Below, piece by piece: positions 51,482 through 61,421 of a stretch of DNA of 64,000 nt. Both the position numbers and the translations under genes were made by a program. The notes beneath the pieces were generated by a model. It searched no databases and had not been told where the DNA came from. It saw only the letters and a program-made list of their open reading frames with translations. Position 1 is the stretch's first letter. Every line of letters starts with the position of its first letter. This DNA comes from Gammaproteobacteria bacterium (GTDB lineage: Bacteria > Pseudomonadota > Gammaproteobacteria > Pseudomonadales > Pseudohongiellaceae), in NCBI GenBank assembly GCA_018661465.1, contig JABJIC010000031.1, positions 1 through 64,000 of the forward strand, given 5' to 3'.

Positions 51482-52155
51482 TTCCGTCTCTCTATCTGCT
51501 GCCTCTCAATCTGTTTTCGAAGCAAGTCATTCTGTTGAGAGTTTATCTGCTGCTCGGTTTCCAATTGCCTCCTCAGTTGTTCCTGTTGAAATGAGTTTTG
51601 CAATGAGCGTCTTTCTGCATTTTCCAGGATAGAAAATTCCAGATCCGTAACTCTTCTGGAAACAGAATCGGTAGTTCTTGAATTGCTGCCTTGCTGCCTT
51701 AGATCATTGAAAACCGTAAATACGAATTGGGTATTGTTCTCCAGCGCAGCATCATCACATAAGTTCTCAATTCCGGCGACTCTTCTTAGCTGAGTAGAGC
51801 TGTTGGGAATATCCCTAATTGAACTATCTACAGCTAAGCTATCTGAATTCGAATTAAGAGCCTCTGCCAGCATGTCCTTTTTCCAGTTGTTTAACTGGGA
51901 GCACTGCTCCAGGTAGTCTGCTATCAAACTACCATCGATGGCCTGCAGGAAGTTGTCACAGGTCTCACTCTCAGCGCTGTCTTGCTGGCATTGTGCAGCC
52001 AATTGATCCAGCTCTCGCAACAGTGTGCTGGCGCTGGCGATGACAGCTTCTACGCTATCTGAGCTGATGGGGCTGAGTTGGGCGTGGGACAACATGGGAA
52101 CCAGCATGAGGAGCTGAAGCACTAACGCCGGGAAGTAGCCCTGTCTTGTTTTCAC
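51478..52155 (-). CDS. Exported protein with C-terminal coiled coil, unknown function
   Basis: 225 aa from GTG 52155; a longer frame from TTG 52194 has no good site, while GGGAG lies ten bases upstream of the GTG, and the start then gives a normal signal peptide (cleavage after LSHA). Four cysteines (CQQDSAESETC and C..C further on) occur in the first half, likely disulfides. Residues about 160-225 are Gln/Glu/Arg-rich heptads typical of a coiled coil. Not recognised as a known family. Overlaps the end of the BNR gene by 4 bases. Confidence 0.65.
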   Translation of the reverse strand: MKTRQGYFPALVLQLLMLVPMLSHAQLSPISSDSVEAVIASASTLLRELDQLAAQCQQDSAESETCDNFLQAIDGSLIADYLEQCSQLNNWKKDMLAEALNSNSDSLAVDSSIRDIPNSSTQLRRVAGIENLCDDAALENNTQFVFTVFNDLRQQGSNSRTTDSVSRRVTDLEFSILENAERRSLQNSFQQEQLRRQLETEQQINSQQNDLLRKQIERQQIERRN

Positions 52156-52253
52156 TCGCCAGATACTCCCTTTGTTAGCCTCGAACTGTTCCAAATGACC
52201 TGTTTAGACAAGCCGTTTAGATAAGCAGCCTGGATGACTGCCTTAGATGACTA

Positions 52254-52688
52254 TTACTCGTATATTTTGAAGCGTTTATCCCATTTTTTGAAACGCTTGC
52301 GGCAATATTTATCAAACTTCTTATGGGTGGAGAAATACAGCTCACTGGCTTTTTCAATAGACTCGTCGAATTCGCAAAAATCATTGGTGTATTCACGACA
52401 AACCCATGGGCGAGTGTCGTAGATTCCGCAAACACCACCAGGCAGAAGGTGACTGCAGTTTGAATGGATGTGAAGAAACCAGCCATCGGAATCCTTGAAA
52501 ATATTGATGCCCTCATGGGAAACCTGCCACAAAAGGTGATCGAAATCTTCCTTCGTTTTAGGTGCCGGCACCTTCTGATTAATAGAATTGCAGCAAATGG
52601 ATTTCTTACATTTCGAACATTTCTTATCGATCTTGATCTTGCCGGCTTTTTCCACGTCTACCATTTTTATTTTTTCTTTCGCATTCAT
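52254..52688 (-). CDS. YkgJ-family cysteine cluster protein
   Basis: 144 aa. Cysteines at CSKCKKSICCN near the N-terminus, then CSHLLPGGVCGIYDTRPWVCREYTNDFCEF: the CxxCx..C..C, CxIYxxRPxxC pattern of the YkgJ (Fe-S/zinc-chelating, UPF0153) family. Predicted to bind a metal cluster in the cytoplasm; some members modify or pair with methyltransferases. Lys-rich at the N-terminus and the C-terminus. ATG has a weak AAAAGAAAC site. The function here is unknown. Confidence 0.87.
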   Translation of the reverse strand: MNAKEKIKMVDVEKAGKIKIDKKCSKCKKSICCNSINQKVPAPKTKEDFDHLLWQVSHEGINIFKDSDGWFLHIHSNCSHLLPGGVCGIYDTRPWVCREYTNDFCEFDESIEKASELYFSTHKKFDKYCRKRFKKWDKRFKIYE

Positions 52689-52893
52689 GTTTCTTTTCCG
52701 CTGCCTCTAAATATCAGACCCCGATTCTAGCACTGCTTTTTTCTGGAGTCTGTAGTTGATAACAGCGTTGATATGAATGTTAAGAAAGAGCAGGTCGTCT
52801 CGGCAACCAATTCTTTATATCGAATCCTATTCAAGGCTTTACATTAACGGATAGCCTCTGGAAAATAGCTCAATCAATTAGGGGAGTGATTCG

Positions 52894-55152
52894 GTGAAAA
52901 AACCCAATAAAAATGGAATCTTATCGCTTGGCAGGCAGGTTATCTATCTTGTTCTGGCGGCCATGCTTGCTGCTTGTTCTACTGAGGAGCCGGTCTCTAC
53001 CAGCGCCACGAATGTCGAAGCTGCTGCAGCCCCGGGAATAGCTATAAGAACGCTATCAACAAAACCCTGGCTGATAACAGGTGGGGATGTCTTGCTGGAG
53101 CTTGAAGTCGAGGCGGGTCTCAGCCCTGAGCAGCTGAGCATTACGCTTAATGAAAGCGATGTAAGCCACTTATTCCGAGCAGTAGGCTCTAGCCGAATCC
53201 AGGCTATGCTGACCGACATTCCTGTTGGAGATAGCCGTGTTACCGCGACAGCTGCCAACAGTTCAGAAACAGCGTCCCTTACCCTGACAAACTACCCTGT
53301 GTCTGGCCCCATTATTTCCGGTCCTCATCAGCAGCCTTTCTATTGTCAGACATCTGAGTTCGAAACTGTTGCCGGAGATACACTGGGTTCCGCTAACGAT
53401 CTGAATTGTTCAATCACCACCCAGATAAACTATGTGTACTGGTCTGATACTGATCAGCAGTTCAAAAACTTCGTTCGAAGTATTGCCGGGGACTTTCCTG
53501 AAGACATGGCAATGATAAGTCAGCCAAGTGGAGAGTCTGTTCCTTATTTAGTTCGAGTGGAAACCGGCACAGTTAATCGTGCTATCTACGAAATCGCCAT
53601 GCTTCATGATCCTGCCATGGGAGCCCTGGACCCCTGGAATCGTAGTGAGAACTGGAATGGCAAACTGGTGTATACACACGGTGGTGGCTGTCGTGGTGGC
53701 TGGTATCAGCAGGGTAATCGAACCGGTGGAGTAATGCGCAGAGGCTTATTTGAATTAGGCTATGCCGTGACTTCTTCCACCTTGAATGTATTTGGGCAGA
53801 ATTGTAATGACCTTCTCGCCTCAGAAACCCACATCATGGTGAAAGAGCGTTTTATTGAACACTATGGCGTGCCTGTTTATAGCATCGCCACTGGTGCTTC
53901 TGGGGGCTCCTATCAATCCCACCAGACCGCCGATAATTACCCGGGAGTATTTGATGGGATCGTTGTGTCTTCAAGCTTTCCCGATGTAACTTCGGCGACT
54001 ATTTTTACTCTCGCCGATTCTCGTTTACTCAATTATTACTTCACCCAGACCAACCAAGAAGGCTTTACCGTAGATCAGCAGTTGGCAGTTGCAGGCTTCG
54101 GCTCATGGGGGTCGATTTCAAATCTTTCCACCGGAGCAGGAAGACTGGACCCCATTTACAACATCGAAACCCCTGAAGAAGAGCAGGGAGGAGAGGTGAG
54201 TATTCCTGCACTGGAAGATTCACTTTACTCCGAGTCCAACCCAAACGGTGTCAGAGCAACTGTTTATGATCACACCGTCAATGTCTATGGTGATGTAGAC
54301 GGTAGCAATTATCCCATGGCGCAGCGCGCTCTTGATAATGTGGGAGTGCAATACGGCCTGGCCGCTCTAAATGATGGCGTTATTAGTGCTCAGCAATTCA
54401 TCGACCTAAATCGTGATATAGGCGGCTTTGACAGAAATCTCAATCATGTTTCCGAGCGACATCGTGGTGATTCCCAAGCAGGCAAGCGAGCCATTGAATC
54501 TGGAAGAGTTTTGTCCGGTGGTCAGGGTTTAGCCTCTACTCCAGTTATTGATTATCGAAGTTATACCGACCATAGAGAAGGCGGCGATATTCATATGATC
54601 GTACATCAGTTTTCCACCCGGCAGCGCCTGATAAATGCCAATGGACACGCGGACAACCATGTTATGCAAGTGGGGGGGCTTTGGGGCTTCACCGAGGAGC
54701 AACCGGATTTGGGGAATTTGTTTCGCCAGATGGATAGTTGGTTAATGAATATTGTCGGCGACACCGCGACTGCTGATCCAGTGTTAAAGACTGTCAGAAA
54801 CCGTCCCCAGTCCTTGCTGGACAGCTGTTGGGATAACACCGATGAACAGCATAGTCTTATTGAAGAGCGTCAAGCTTATTCGGGGAATGGAGCCTGCAGC
54901 GAGCTTTACCCTGCCTATCAGACTCCTCGCCATGTGGCCGGTGCGCCGTTGGAGAACGATATCATCAGTTGTCAGCGTCGCAGGGTGAGTCGAGCTGATT
55001 ATCAAGTGGAGATGACGCTGGAAGATTTGGCGCAACTCGAGCAAGTATTCCCTGAAGGCGTATGTGACTGGGCGAGAGGGGATGCCAGCGCCGCACAACA
55101 TCAGGGCGGCTGGTTGTCGCTTGGACCATCACCGGTTAATAGGCTTTTCTAG
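52894..55152 (+). CDS. DUF6351 family esterase-like lipoprotein
   Basis: 752 aa, GTG start with AGGGGAG upstream. Lipobox MLAACS (Cys28). Residues 50-130 form an Ig-like beta domain. The alpha/beta hydrolase-like part has NGKLVYTHGGGCRGGWYQQG (oxyanion region) and nucleophile Ser336 in ATGASGGSYQSHQ. The likely acid and His lie further on (YRSYTDHREGGDIHMIVHQF region) but are not assigned with certainty. The family is DUF6351, related in outline to tannase/feruloyl-esterase-like hydrolases. Substrate unknown. At 752 aa it is a long single-gene unit. Confidence 0.8.
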   Translation: MKKPNKNGILSLGRQVIYLVLAAMLAACSTEEPVSTSATNVEAAAAPGIAIRTLSTKPWLITGGDVLLELEVEAGLSPEQLSITLNESDVSHLFRAVGSSRIQAMLTDIPVGDSRVTATAANSSETASLTLTNYPVSGPIISGPHQQPFYCQTSEFETVAGDTLGSANDLNCSITTQINYVYWSDTDQQFKNFVRSIAGDFPEDMAMISQPSGESVPYLVRVETGTVNRAIYEIAMLHDPAMGALDPWNRSENWNGKLVYTHGGGCRGGWYQQGNRTGGVMRRGLFELGYAVTSSTLNVFGQNCNDLLASETHIMVKERFIEHYGVPVYSIATGASGGSYQSHQTADNYPGVFDGIVVSSSFPDVTSATIFTLADSRLLNYYFTQTNQEGFTVDQQLAVAGFGSWGSISNLSTGAGRLDPIYNIETPEEEQGGEVSIPALEDSLYSESNPNGVRATVYDHTVNVYGDVDGSNYPMAQRALDNVGVQYGLAALNDGVISAQQFIDLNRDIGGFDRNLNHVSERHRGDSQAGKRAIESGRVLSGGQGLASTPVIDYRSYTDHREGGDIHMIVHQFSTRQRLINANGHADNHVMQVGGLWGFTEEQPDLGNLFRQMDSWLMNIVGDTATADPVLKTVRNRPQSLLDSCWDNTDEQHSLIEERQAYSGNGACSELYPAYQTPRHVAGAPLENDIISCQRRRVSRADYQVEMTLEDLAQLEQVFPEGVCDWARGDASAAQHQGGWLSLGPSPVNRLF

Positions 55153-55198
55153 TTTGTGCTGAATACTGTTCGGCTATAACAAAACACTGAATAAACGA

Positions 55199-55573
55199 TT
55201 AGTTTTTGTCTTTGTTCATTGCCATAAGTTGCATCTGCACACGATGAACCTCCTGCAGCATTTCTCTCTTGCACATATGTTGCCATGCAGCCATTTTGAT
55301 TATAGTAAAAATGAACATGCAAGCGATGAGCAAAAGCGCCCAATCCAAAGCAGCCCGAATATCTGTGGCCTCGGTGTAATTGTTGAAGAACACTACCGCC
55401 GCAATAAGGAACGCAATGGAAACAGCATAGATATACCAGATCATCCAGGCCTGCTTGCCTGAAAAAATTAGGCCAAGTAACTCAAATATGCCGACTCCCG
55501 CTTTGATATCTTTCATCTTAAGCTGATCTTCTTCTGATAACGCGTCAAACAATTGATCGTCTATTACGCTCAT
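55199..55573 (-). CDS. DUF6768-like two-helix membrane protein
   Basis: 124 aa. A charged N-terminal helix (MSVIDDQLFDALSEEDQLKMKDI) is followed by two membrane segments (about 44-64 and 73-93) and a C-terminal helix WQHMCKREMLQEVHRVQMQLMAM with coiled-coil spacing, the layout of the DUF6768 family. These proteins often sit by ECF sigma genes; none is adjacent here. GGAGAG precedes the ATG. Function unknown. Confidence 0.7.
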   Translation of the reverse strand: MSVIDDQLFDALSEEDQLKMKDIKAGVGIFELLGLIFSGKQAWMIWYIYAVSIAFLIAAVVFFNNYTEATDIRAALDWALLLIACMFIFTIIKMAAWQHMCKREMLQEVHRVQMQLMAMNKDKN

Positions 55574-55778
55574 GACTAACTCTCCTTAATCTCTGTTCAC
55601 CAGAACTGCCCTTGATTAATACAGAGTGGTGGTTTATTTTCAATCAGTTAGCTCATTTTAATCTGGAGCTCACAGCCGCCACATAGGCTAAGGATTCAAG
55701 TGGCTGAATAACAAGGAAAAATACCACAGCTGCTGTTCCTGTATGTAATGTAAAGTAAGCAAAAGAGAGAGACACCCC

Positions 55779-56774
55779 ATGATTAGCTCCAAGAATATAA
55801 TCGCCCTCGCAGTAATCACATTGAGTTCCTCCGCAATTGCCCAGGATGCCTATGACCCGCCACGTAATGCATCCGGTAAGCCTGATCTTCAAGGCTTTTG
55901 GACTAATGCCTCACTGACCACTATGCAACGCTCCGGCAACTACGAGGAAGTGGGTTTGATTATTCCCGACGACAGTCTAGCCGAGATGACTGCAAATCAT
56001 CATCAAAACGTTCGACAAGCGACGGATGATAATCAGGTACAGGGAGAGCTTCCTTCTGGCGAAGATCTTGGTCGAGGACGCGGTTATAACGCGTTCTGGG
56101 TAGATCCCGGAACTCAATTTGGTAATGTAAAAGGTGAGTATCGAACTTCCTGGATTACCTATCCGGAAAATGGAAGAGTTCCTTACTCAGAGCAGGGCGG
56201 TGAACTACGCAGACAGAATTTTGCAAAATTTTCTGGCAATGATGGACCCGAAGGAAGAGCTCTTGGCGAGCGCTGCCTTATCGGCTTTGGCAGCACCGGT
56301 GGCCCACCGATGAATAATGTCTTGTACAACAATATGTATCAGATCGTGCAAACCGATGACTATGTAATGATTATGGTTGAAATGGTTCATGATGCTCGAA
56401 TCATTCCAATCGATGGTGAGCACCGCCCTGATTCCCACAAGCCATGGCTTGGGGATTCAGTCGCTTTCTGGGATGGAGATACTCTGGTTGTTGAAACAAT
56501 AAATTTACATCCGCAACAAGCTCCACGTAATTCCGCAGCACTCTCGGATGAGGGAAAAGTAATTGAGCGCTTTACCCGTTTTTCCGACGAACAGGTACTT
56601 TATGAGTTTGAAGTTAGTGACCCGAATTATTACAGTGAAACCTGGCGTGGTGAAATGTCATTTAACGCAACTGATGCTCAGCCTTATGAATATGCCTGTC
56701 ATGAAGGAAATTACGGTTTACCGGGAATCCTCGGCGGCGCTCGAAGACTGGAACAGTTGGAAGCAGAGAACTAG
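55779..56774 (+). CDS. Exported 'GKPDxxGxW' family protein (second paralogue)
   Basis: 331 aa with a signal peptide ending at IAQD. PPRNASGKPDLQGFWTNASLTTMQRS is the family mark, followed by RCLIGFGSTGGPPM and FWDGDTLVVETINLHP, matching in order the 46.5-kb lipoprotein, to which it is a paralogue with a different anchor. No catalytic motif recognised. The central part is His- and Asp-rich (ANHHQN), so metal binding is possible. AGAGAG precedes the ATG and a terminator follows. Confidence 0.8.
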   Translation: MISSKNIIALAVITLSSSAIAQDAYDPPRNASGKPDLQGFWTNASLTTMQRSGNYEEVGLIIPDDSLAEMTANHHQNVRQATDDNQVQGELPSGEDLGRGRGYNAFWVDPGTQFGNVKGEYRTSWITYPENGRVPYSEQGGELRRQNFAKFSGNDGPEGRALGERCLIGFGSTGGPPMNNVLYNNMYQIVQTDDYVMIMVEMVHDARIIPIDGEHRPDSHKPWLGDSVAFWDGDTLVVETINLHPQQAPRNSAALSDEGKVIERFTRFSDEQVLYEFEVSDPNYYSETWRGEMSFNATDAQPYEYACHEGNYGLPGILGGARRLEQLEAEN

Positions 56775-56816
56775 TTTCTCGCGAAAGGATTAGTTGGATC
56801 TACATCAAGAATCAAT

Positions 56817-56840
56817 AAAGGGGCCTCGGCCCCTTTTTTG
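56817..56840 (+). terminator. Rho-independent terminator
   Basis: Stem AAAGGGGC (56817-56824) and GCCCCTTT (56829-56836) with loop CTCG and T residues after. It is 43 bases after the stop of the GKPD-family gene. Confidence 0.9.
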
Positions 56841-56905
56841 TAACAGCAGTTCATCGAAATAGTTTCTTGTGAAGTGTGCTATTTATGAGGGTCAAAAATT
56901 AAGGT

Positions 56906-57334
56906 CTAAGGTTCTTCTTCCCAAAACTGAGTCATCTCCATAAACATGAATGAGGATGACCAGGTTATAAGAGACAGTCCGGTTAGACCTTCCATACCCG
57001 ATAGGAATCTCAATTGGCCGAATGGTTCGATGTCGCCGTAACCAATAGTAGTGTAATTGCTGAACGAGAAATACACGCTGTCGATCAGGGATCCATCGTA
57101 GTTACCTTCGAGAGTTCCGAAATCACCGTAGTGAAACATCAGATAAAAGGCGATGCCAAACATCCATACCTCGATGATGTGGGCACAGATAGTACCGAAA
57201 ACCCCGACAACAACTCGAATCCGATGCTTTACTTTTAATTTTGGAATTATGATTGAGAGAAATCTCAGAATTTCGTAATGAAGCACTACGGCTGAAGCCA
57301 CCAGAAAAATGATTATCATTATTGACAGAAACAT
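56906..57334 (-). CDS. Two-helix potassium channel family protein
   Basis: 142 aa. Two or three hydrophobic segments and the selectivity filter TTIGYGD in SNYTTIGYGDIEPFG, preceded by the pore helix DSVYFSFSNY. The size suits a minimal Ion_trans_2 channel with no RCK or sensor domain. It would pass K+ across the inner membrane. GGAG lies eight bases before the ATG. It precedes the zinc metalloprotease region on the same strand, but the order (56.9 kb being downstream of 57.4 kb) makes it the last gene if co-transcribed. Confidence 0.9.
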   Translation of the reverse strand: MFLSIMIIIFLVASAVVLHYEILRFLSIIIPKLKVKHRIRVVVGVFGTICAHIIEVWMFGIAFYLMFHYGDFGTLEGNYDGSLIDSVYFSFSNYTTIGYGDIEPFGQLRFLSGMEGLTGLSLITWSSSFMFMEMTQFWEEEP

Positions 57335-57401
57335 CAGAAATTCTCCGTGTAGTGCTTCAGAAAGTGCAGAAAACAGCGCAAAAATTTATCAATTTCACCC
57401 A

Positions 57402-59840
57402 TTATATAGGAGCTCCCGGTGGCATGGGTAATGGTGCGCTTAATAAACTGCTGATGGAGCCTCTTTCGAACCAGTTATTGATTTCGTCCGCCGCCAGCTG
57501 ATGATGCGCCTTCCACTGCGAGTCTGCATCCGCGCCGAGTTGCTGGTTCAACCAATTCAGTAGTCCATGAAGAGAAAGGTTTACTTGAGCTTTTACCTGA
57601 TTGTCTACGCCGTCATTCCTGACCAGAGCCATCATTCTATACAACAGAACATTTTGCACTGCGCGTTGAATATTCGCCGACTGATCGAAGCCCTGTGTTG
57701 AGTAATAGCTGGCGTCCAGAAGCCGATCCATCAACTCTGTAACAGAGGGTAGTGATGAGTCCCTGCCGTGTTGGTTATTCATTCGAGTCAGGCGTTGATG
57801 TTGTAACAAACCCTGCACGGTGTGATCCGCCGCTGTTTCGGCGATAGCGAGATAATCAATGCCCTGGGCAGTTCTAAGCGGAAAGCTTTCTCTGCTTCGA
57901 TTGTATCCAATGGGCTTGGGTGGAATCATTTCAAGCACCGATTGCGGAATCGCCAGAACTTCCGGATCCAATGTTTTTATTAGTGCTTCGACTGCCTGCC
58001 ACTGTTCGTCTGCGGGAACTGCCACAAGCTGAGGCTGCTGATTGCTGAGATCGCCATCGTACACGCCATATTCATAGTAAGTGCCGCCAACAATTTTTTG
58101 CACCGCATCAATTTGGTAACGGTGGAGAAGATACAGTGGCACCAGTATTTCTTCCAACTCAGCATAGGGCTGACCGGGGTTCAAGTTTCCCACGCCAAAT
58201 CGATTTAGGGCTTCTTGTCTAACTTCCAGTAAGTGGTCCAGTTCGGTGGTTGGGTAACCGCCGTTATCCCACATATGGGAAAGTGGGTGAGCACTGCCCG
58301 GTGCACGGCTATCGGCATCGGAAATATAGAGAAGCCCGGCATCACTGTTTTCCTGGAGCGTATTGCTCAAGCCATTGTTCTCTTCAGTGGCATTCAAAAA
58401 TTCGCTATAACCGTACTTAATAACCTGATAGTCCCATTGACCCAGTCCGACATCATAAGCATTGAGTGCATTAAGTAGGCCTACATCATCAATGTCGATA
58501 AGCGGATGTGGGTAGTCCATAACGGATGCTCTTTGGTTAATGCTTGCTGCAAAGTTGTGAGCAATGCCAAGGGTATGTCCGACTTCGTGTGCGGATAGTT
58601 GTCGTATACGGGACAAAGCCAGTTGTTGTATTGCTTCATCGGAGCCTTCAGTCGCCAGCCCTATCAGTGATTGAGCGATACGGTAGTCTTGCCGGACACG
58701 TAAGCTTCCCAGGGTCACTTTACCTTTGATGATTTCACCTGTTCGAGGATCAGTAATGCTTGAGCCATAAGACCAGCCTCGAGTTGAGCGGTGTACCCAT
58801 TGAATAACGTTGTAGCGAATATCCATGGGGTCTGCATCGTCAGGCAAGAGCTCCACCTGAAAACCATTCTCGAATCCAATTGCTGCAAACGCATCTGACC
58901 ACCAGCGTGCGCCATCAAGTAGCGCAGACCGCACCGGTTCCGGTACTCCAGGGTCGAGATAATAGATTATTGGCTCCACAACTTCGCTGCTTGCTGCATT
59001 GGGATTGCGTTTTTCCAATCTATGTCTGGAGATGTATCTCTGGGTCATGTCCTCATTAATTGGGGCGGCAAAGTCCTCAAAACTTCGCGACCAGAAACCG
59101 GACTGAGGATGAAATTTTCTTGGTGTGTATCCATCATCTGGAAGTTGTACAAAGGAATGGTGCAGACGAACAGTGATAGCATCGGCTGAAGGGGTAACTG
59201 AGCGAACGAGTCGACCGTTACTGGAACTATTGGTGAAGGTAAGTTGTGCTTCGAATTCACTATTTTGAGGGAAATTTCGTGTTCGGGGAAGGTAGAGCGC
59301 CGAGCGGGTCTTGTCGACACTGTAGTTGCCCTGATCACTGGCCGCGAGAGTTGCACTGACACCGTGAGCATCTTCGAGTAGGAAATCCGTTAGATCGATC
59401 AGCACCGCCTGATCAGATTCTGCTTCCACTGTGAATCCCCAGAGTATGGATTCAGCAAAAGCCTCTTCTACTGCGAGTCGTTCCAGTTCGTTGTCGGATT
59501 GAGCGCGGTATTGGAGGTTGATATGTTTTAGAAATATTTTGTTTCCGTGTCGCTCAAATTTAACCACTCTGCCTGAGCCTATTTGTCCTCGATCCAGCCC
59601 GATATCGTTTGATCCGATACCGGTGGCAAGAGAGTTGGTATAAAGGAATTCTTCATCCAAATTCTCAATTGCCAGAAGCAATTTACCGTTGCTGTCCTGA
59701 TAATAGAAATCGAAATAACCTTCATAATGTTGAGTATCCGCTATTGCATCATCGAAAGAGATGGCTTCTTCTGCAGCCATTGAATAACCGGCTAAAAACA
59801 GAGCGGCAAAAGGAAGAATCAGCTTTAAATTCAGTTTCAT
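57402..59840 (-). CDS. Exported zinc-dependent metalloprotease (metzincin-like, DUF5117/DUF4953 type)
   Basis: 812 aa with a signal peptide (cleavage near SMAAE). The N-terminal 300 residues are a DUF5117-type beta domain (GYFDFYYQDSNGKLLLAIENL). The catalytic zinc motif HEVGHTLGIAH is complete: His418, Glu419, His422, His428, with a Met-turn at Met441 (SVMDY). The C-terminal part is helical. This large family of bacterial exported peptidases is barely characterised. Likely periplasmic or surface protein degradation. Weak ribosome site. Confidence 0.9.
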   Translation of the reverse strand: MKLNLKLILPFAALFLAGYSMAAEEAISFDDAIADTQHYEGYFDFYYQDSNGKLLLAIENLDEEFLYTNSLATGIGSNDIGLDRGQIGSGRVVKFERHGNKIFLKHINLQYRAQSDNELERLAVEEAFAESILWGFTVEAESDQAVLIDLTDFLLEDAHGVSATLAASDQGNYSVDKTRSALYLPRTRNFPQNSEFEAQLTFTNSSSNGRLVRSVTPSADAITVRLHHSFVQLPDDGYTPRKFHPQSGFWSRSFEDFAAPINEDMTQRYISRHRLEKRNPNAASSEVVEPIIYYLDPGVPEPVRSALLDGARWWSDAFAAIGFENGFQVELLPDDADPMDIRYNVIQWVHRSTRGWSYGSSITDPRTGEIIKGKVTLGSLRVRQDYRIAQSLIGLATEGSDEAIQQLALSRIRQLSAHEVGHTLGIAHNFAASINQRASVMDYPHPLIDIDDVGLLNALNAYDVGLGQWDYQVIKYGYSEFLNATEENNGLSNTLQENSDAGLLYISDADSRAPGSAHPLSHMWDNGGYPTTELDHLLEVRQEALNRFGVGNLNPGQPYAELEEILVPLYLLHRYQIDAVQKIVGGTYYEYGVYDGDLSNQQPQLVAVPADEQWQAVEALIKTLDPEVLAIPQSVLEMIPPKPIGYNRSRESFPLRTAQGIDYLAIAETAADHTVQGLLQHQRLTRMNNQHGRDSSLPSVTELMDRLLDASYYSTQGFDQSANIQRAVQNVLLYRMMALVRNDGVDNQVKAQVNLSLHGLLNWLNQQLGADADSQWKAHHQLAADEINNWFERGSISSLLSAPLPMPPGAPI

Positions 59841-59998
59841 GGGTTCAATCCCGATTGTTATGCAGTGGATAAAGGAATAAATTCTTAGTAAGGTTAATTT
59901 GCTAGGCGGTTAATAGCAATACGAACAATGCCCGGTCGAATTTCGCAGGTATAGACTAGATTACTCAAAAGTAGTGAGAAGCTAAGGTAGAGAAAAAA

Positions 59999-61396
59999 AT
60001 GAAAACTAAATTTAAATTGTTCTGCGTGCTCGCCCTGTCGCTGTCCTTTATTCAGGATGCGCTGGCTCAACGTGATATTCCCGAAGATGACAGCCAGCTT
60101 CTTTATGAGATCTACAAGGAATTGATCGAGTATAAGACCACCGCCTCAGAGCAGAATAATACAATCGCTGTTGAAGGCATGGCCGCATGGCTAGAGGCGG
60201 CAGGGTTTCCTGCTGAGGATATATTTATCGGTGGCGCCTTGCCCCATAAGGGCAATCTGGTTGCCAGAATTAACGGCACGGGTGCTAAGGAGCCCATCAT
60301 CCTGATGGCTCATATTGATGTTGTTGAGGCAGAGCGTGATGACTGGAATCTAGATCCTTTTGTACTCAATGAAGATGAAGAGTTCTACTATGGCCGTGGA
60401 ACCCTGGATGATAAGGCGATGGCGGCGATATTTACTGCCAATCTGATTCGCCTCAAGCAAGAGGGGTTTGTACCCAATCGAGACATCGTGATTGCCCTTA
60501 CCTCCGATGAAGAAACTGGAGGCAGCAATGGAATTTACTGGTTGCTGGATAATCAACCCGGTCTGATTCAGGGCGCCCTGGCAATTAACGAGGGAGGATA
60601 TGGTTTGTTGCAGGACGGTGAGCCCTTAGCAAATACCATACAGATATCGGAAAAGATTTTTGCCAGCTTTCAAGTTACTGCGCGAAACCCCGGCGGACAT
60701 TCCTCACTTCCCCGTGACGACAATGCTATCTACGATCTTGCTGAAGCTTTGTTGAAAATAAGAGACTTCGATTTTCCCGTTGAGTTAAACGATGTCATGC
60801 GAGTCAGTTTTGAGAGGCAGGCTGAAATAAACACAGGGCAACGGGCCGCTGATCTCAGGTCATTGCTAGAGACGCCAATTCCTGAAGAATCCCTCGAACG
60901 GTTAAGTCGTGAGGCGGCAATTAATGCTCAGTTGAGAACTACGGCAGTGGCGACCTTGCTGGACGGAGGTCATGCCTCCAATGCGCTTCCACAATCGGCA
61001 GTGGCTACAGTAAATGTGCGCATGCTACCTGGTTCTGACCCGGAGGATGTCTTGCGCACCCTGACGCGAGTAGTGGATAACCCGGAAATGGAAGTGATCT
61101 ATCAGGGAGGAGGCCGATTGTCTGACCCATCGCCCCTCACGGAAGAGATAATGGGTGCTGTTGAGGCTGTTACTGAGGAGATGTGGCCCGGCATTACCGT
61201 TATGCCAACCATGTCCACCGGAGCTACCGATGGCGCGAAGATGCGTAACGCCGGCATTCCTACTTACGGAGTATCTGGATTGTTTGTAGACCGCACCGAT
61301 ATGCGAATCCATGGGCAGGATGAACGACTACGAAAAGAATCTCTCTACGGTGGTTACGAATTTCTTTATAAATTGGCCAAAGACTTGAGTGAGTAG
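59999..61396 (+). CDS. M20 family metallopeptidase, exported
   Basis: 465 aa with a signal peptide ending at ALAQR. Di-zinc M20 site: ILMAHIDVVEA (His105, Asp107), GRGTLDDKAM (Asp137), TSDEETGG (catalytic Glu171, zinc Glu172), and a C-terminal DxxxxHGQDERL with His. The lid domain NPGGHSSLPRDDNAIYDLA supplies the dimer-type substrate His. It cleaves dipeptides or acylated amino acids in the periplasm. It fits with the S9, GGT and metzincin enzymes. Diverges from the metalloprotease gene. Confidence 0.93.
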   Translation: MKTKFKLFCVLALSLSFIQDALAQRDIPEDDSQLLYEIYKELIEYKTTASEQNNTIAVEGMAAWLEAAGFPAEDIFIGGALPHKGNLVARINGTGAKEPIILMAHIDVVEAERDDWNLDPFVLNEDEEFYYGRGTLDDKAMAAIFTANLIRLKQEGFVPNRDIVIALTSDEETGGSNGIYWLLDNQPGLIQGALAINEGGYGLLQDGEPLANTIQISEKIFASFQVTARNPGGHSSLPRDDNAIYDLAEALLKIRDFDFPVELNDVMRVSFERQAEINTGQRAADLRSLLETPIPEESLERLSREAAINAQLRTTAVATLLDGGHASNALPQSAVATVNVRMLPGSDPEDVLRTLTRVVDNPEMEVIYQGGGRLSDPSPLTEEIMGAVEAVTEEMWPGITVMPTMSTGATDGAKMRNAGIPTYGVSGLFVDRTDMRIHGQDERLRKESLYGGYEFLYKLAKDLSE

Positions 61397-61421
61397 TTGC
61401 TGAATTAAGAAGCTTGGAGCC

